From: Rhodoferax sp.
Lineage (GTDB): Bacteria; Pseudomonadota; Gammaproteobacteria; Burkholderiales; Burkholderiaceae_C
Assembly: GCA_030833685.1 (NCBI GenBank)
Contig: JAURGS010000122.1
Coordinates: 1-7,733, forward strand
Reading direction: 5' to 3'
DNA: 7,733 nucleotides
Shown here: piece by piece, positions 6,009-7,733 of the stretch
Numbering within the stretch: the stretch's first letter is position 1
How the letters are laid out: each line of letters begins with the position of its first letter
Notes under the pieces: generated by a model
The model's input: only the letters and a program-made list of their open reading frames with translations
The model's database searches: none
Told to the model about the DNA's origin: nothing
Translations under genes and position numbers: made by a program

Positions 6009-7346
6009 TCAGCTGGACTTGTCTGCGTACGGGTTGCTGGCGGTCTTTAATTCAATTCGCAGCGGTGTACCCATCAGGTTGAACTCTTGGCGGAACCGGC
6101 CTTCCAGGTAGCGTTTGTAGGATTCGCTGACATGCTCGAGCGAGTTACCGTGAATCACGATCACTGGCGGATTCATACCACCTTGATGGGCGTAGCGCAT
6201 TTTGGGGCGAAACATGCCGGCGCGTTTGGGACTTTGGAACTGCACAGACTCTAAAAGCAGCCTGGTGAGCACGGGCGTTGGCATTTTGCGGTTGGCAGCT
6301 TCGAACGCACCCACAATGGATTTCCAAACCGGTGCCAGCCCTTGACGTTTTTTGGCTGAAATCAAGTGCAGATTGGCGAACTTTAAAAAACCCAATCGTG
6401 TCTCGATCGACCGTTTCACCAACTCGCGCTGGTACTCATCAACAGCGTCCCACTTGTTGATAGCCAACACAACAGCACGACCGTTTTCCAACACAAAACC
6501 CGCAATATGCGCATCCTGGTCGGTGACGCCTTGCTGGGCATCAATCAGTAAAAGGACCACATGCGCTGTCTCAATTGCTTGCAGTGTTTTGACAACCGAG
6601 AACTTTTCAATTGCCTCAAAAACCTTGCCGCGCCGACGCAGGCCCGCCGTGTCAATAAGCTCAAAGCGACGGCCCTCGCGCTCGAAGGGAACCGATATGG
6701 CGTCACGCGTGGTCCCAGGTTGATCAAAAGCGACCAGCCGCTCTTCACCCAACCAGACATTGATCAATGTCGATTTGCCAACATTGGGGCGGCCCACAAC
6801 GGCTAATCGAATTGCGTCGCTATCGACAACCTGTTCCTCATCGTCTGGCCCAACACCCATTAGGTTAAAGGCAGCGTCGAGCATGCTGCGCACGCCTTGT
6901 CCATGGGAAGCTGATACCAGGGTCACAGTGCCCAGCCCAAGCTCAAAAAATTCCGAGGCCTGCGTGCCGTCAACCATGCCCTCTGCCTTGTTGGCCACCA
7001 GTAGACATGGCTTTCCAAGACGGCGCAGGTAGTTGGCGATGTCATGATCTTGCGCCGATACACCTGCCCTGGCGTCCACCACAAAAATCACAACATCGGC
7101 CTCAGCCACCGCCTGACGCGTTTGCTTGGCCATTTCTTTGTAAATGCCGTCACTGGCATCAGGCTCGAATCCGCCAGTGTCGATAACGATGTAGGCGTGC
7201 TTGCCTTGTCGTCCGTTGCCGTAATGACGGTCACGGGTAAGCCCCGCGTAATCCGCAACGATAGCGTCTCTCGTTTTGGTCAAGCGGTTAAACAGCGTGG
7301 ACTTGCCCACGTTGGGCCGCCCAACCAATGCCAGAACAGGCTTCAT
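6009..7346 (-). CDS. der: Ribosome biogenesis GTPase Der (EngA)
   Basis: Der is an essential GTPase with two tandem G domains, needed for maturation of the 50S ribosomal subunit. From ATG at 7346 the product has 445 residues. First G domain: GRPNVGKS at 9-16, DTGG at 56-59, NKAE at 119-122. An acidic linker (GPDDEEQVVDSD) at about 166-177 leads to the second G domain: GRPNVGKS at 185-192, DTAG at 232-235, NKWD at 297-300 and SA at 330-331. A C-terminal KH-like domain covers about 355-445. The family normally starts MKPVxALVGRPNVGKS, as it does here, so I prefer this ATG to the in-frame TTG at 7367, which would add seven residues unlike the family. An AGGG lies near that TTG, so the longer form is not excluded. 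The gene is 27 nt downstream of bamB, an order conserved across many beta- and gamma-proteobacteria. All GTP-binding motifs are intact. Confidence 0.98.
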   Translation of the reverse strand: MKPVLALVGRPNVGKSTLFNRLTKTRDAIVADYAGLTRDRHYGNGRQGKHAYIVIDTGGFEPDASDGIYKEMAKQTRQAVAEADVVIFVVDARAGVSAQDHDIANYLRRLGKPCLLVANKAEGMVDGTQASEFFELGLGTVTLVSASHGQGVRSMLDAAFNLMGVGPDDEEQVVDSDAIRLAVVGRPNVGKSTLINVWLGEERLVAFDQPGTTRDAISVPFEREGRRFELIDTAGLRRRGKVFEAIEKFSVVKTLQAIETAHVVLLLIDAQQGVTDQDAHIAGFVLENGRAVVLAINKWDAVDEYQRELVKRSIETRLGFLKFANLHLISAKKRQGLAPVWKSIVGAFEAANRKMPTPVLTRLLLESVQFQSPKRAGMFRPKMRYAHQGGMNPPVIVIHGNSLEHVSESYKRYLEGRFRQEFNLMGTPLRIELKTASNPYADKSS

Positions 7347-7373
7347 GCCACAACCAATCCGGGGCAAATCGCC

Positions 7374-7733
7374 CTATTCGGGTTGAAAGCCAAAAACACC
7401 GCCCTTGCGCGTGACCACAACCATGGTATTGCCAACCAGGACAGGCGCGCATGCCAAAGGCGTGCCATCGGTCAAGGCGCGCCCCATAACGCTTCCGTCT
7501 GCGCGGGAAAACAGATGTATCGCCCCGGTGTCGTCACCCAAAGCGACCGATCGACCCAGCAACAAAGGCCCGGATAAAACCCGATAGCGCAGCGCGTTGG
7601 ATTGCCAGGCGGTTTTTCCATCAGCAACCTGCCAGGCGATCACCCTGCCATCTTCCTCAGCGCCGAACACCTGTTTGTCGTCACCGCTGAGGCCCACAAA
7701 TCCATTGGCCGCCTGCGTCCAGTTCAACTGGCC
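7374..7733 (-). CDS. bamB: Outer-membrane assembly lipoprotein BamB, C-terminal part (cut by window edge)
   Basis: The frame is open from the window edge to TAG at 7374-7376, giving the last 119 residues of a beta-propeller protein. Repeating PQQ/WD-like blades are visible: VFGAEEDGRVIAWQVADGKT, then SVALGDDTGAIHLFSRADGS, then a final strand pair ending TRKGGVFGFQPE. BamB is an eight-bladed propeller lipoprotein that supports BamA in the BAM complex at the periplasmic face of the outer membrane. The signal peptide, lipobox and earlier blades lie outside the window, so the call rests on the blade pattern and on the position directly upstream of der, which is the classical bamB-der arrangement. 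Another PQQ-repeat protein is the only real alternative. Translation stops 27 nt before the der ATG, so the two are probably cotranscribed. Confidence 0.88.
   Translation of the reverse strand, partial: GQLNWTQAANGFVGLSGDDKQVFGAEEDGRVIAWQVADGKTAWQSNALRYRVLSGPLLLGRSVALGDDTGAIHLFSRADGSVMGRALTDGTPLACAPVLVGNTMVVVTRKGGVFGFQPE

Noticed and set aside
7347..7367. Seven-residue N-terminal extension of Der from TTG at 7367
   Set aside because: Der proteins normally begin at the MKPV...GRPNVGKS segment; the ATG at 7346 gives exactly that. The upstream residues look like untranslated leader.
7044..7577. 177-codon plus-strand open frame spanning the bamB-der junction
   Set aside because: Antisense to two recognisable genes, with no family resemblance of its own.

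Overview
This window is a conserved housekeeping block from a beta-proteobacterium, most likely order Burkholderiales and probably Comamonadaceae. That placement is inferred from the gene order (bamB-der-hfq-hflX-hflK-hflC-DUF2065-hisZ-purA), the short Hfq tail and the proline/glycine-rich HflK N-terminus. No 16S gene or other marker in the window fixes the genus.

Every supported gene lies on the minus strand, so transcription runs from high to low coordinates. The order is: the C-terminal part of bamB (7374-7733, cut by the window edge), der (6009-7346), hfq (5654-5902), hflX (4480-5682), hflK (3053-4441), hflC (2147-3043), a small DUF2065 gene that looks frameshifted (1951-2138), hisZ (734-1882), and the N-terminal half of purA (1-711, cut by the window edge). 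Gaps are short: 27 nt for bamB/der, 106 nt for der/hfq, a 29-nt overlap for hfq/hflX, 38 nt for hflX/hflK, 9 nt for hflK/hflC, 8 nt for hflC/DUF2065, 68 nt for DUF2065/hisZ and 22 nt for hisZ/purA. No stretch longer than 300 bases lacks a gene. I see no convincing rho-independent terminator, tRNA, rRNA, CRISPR array, insertion sequence or prophage remnant.

The genes fall into functional sets. BamB works in outer-membrane protein assembly. Der and HflX are ribosome-associated GTPases. Hfq is the RNA chaperone for small-RNA regulation. HflK and HflC form the membrane SPFH complex that surrounds the FtsH protease. HisZ activates the first step of histidine synthesis, and PurA starts the AMP branch from IMP. 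The operon therefore mixes envelope and ribosome quality control with two nucleotide/amino-acid biosynthesis genes.

I found no new biological system. The main anomaly is the broken reading frame at the 5' end of the DUF2065 gene. Smaller points are the non-ATG starts of hfq (GTG) and hflX (TTG) with their overlap, a hexanucleotide repeat in hflK, and a perfect 8-bp inverted repeat over the DUF2065 stop codon.
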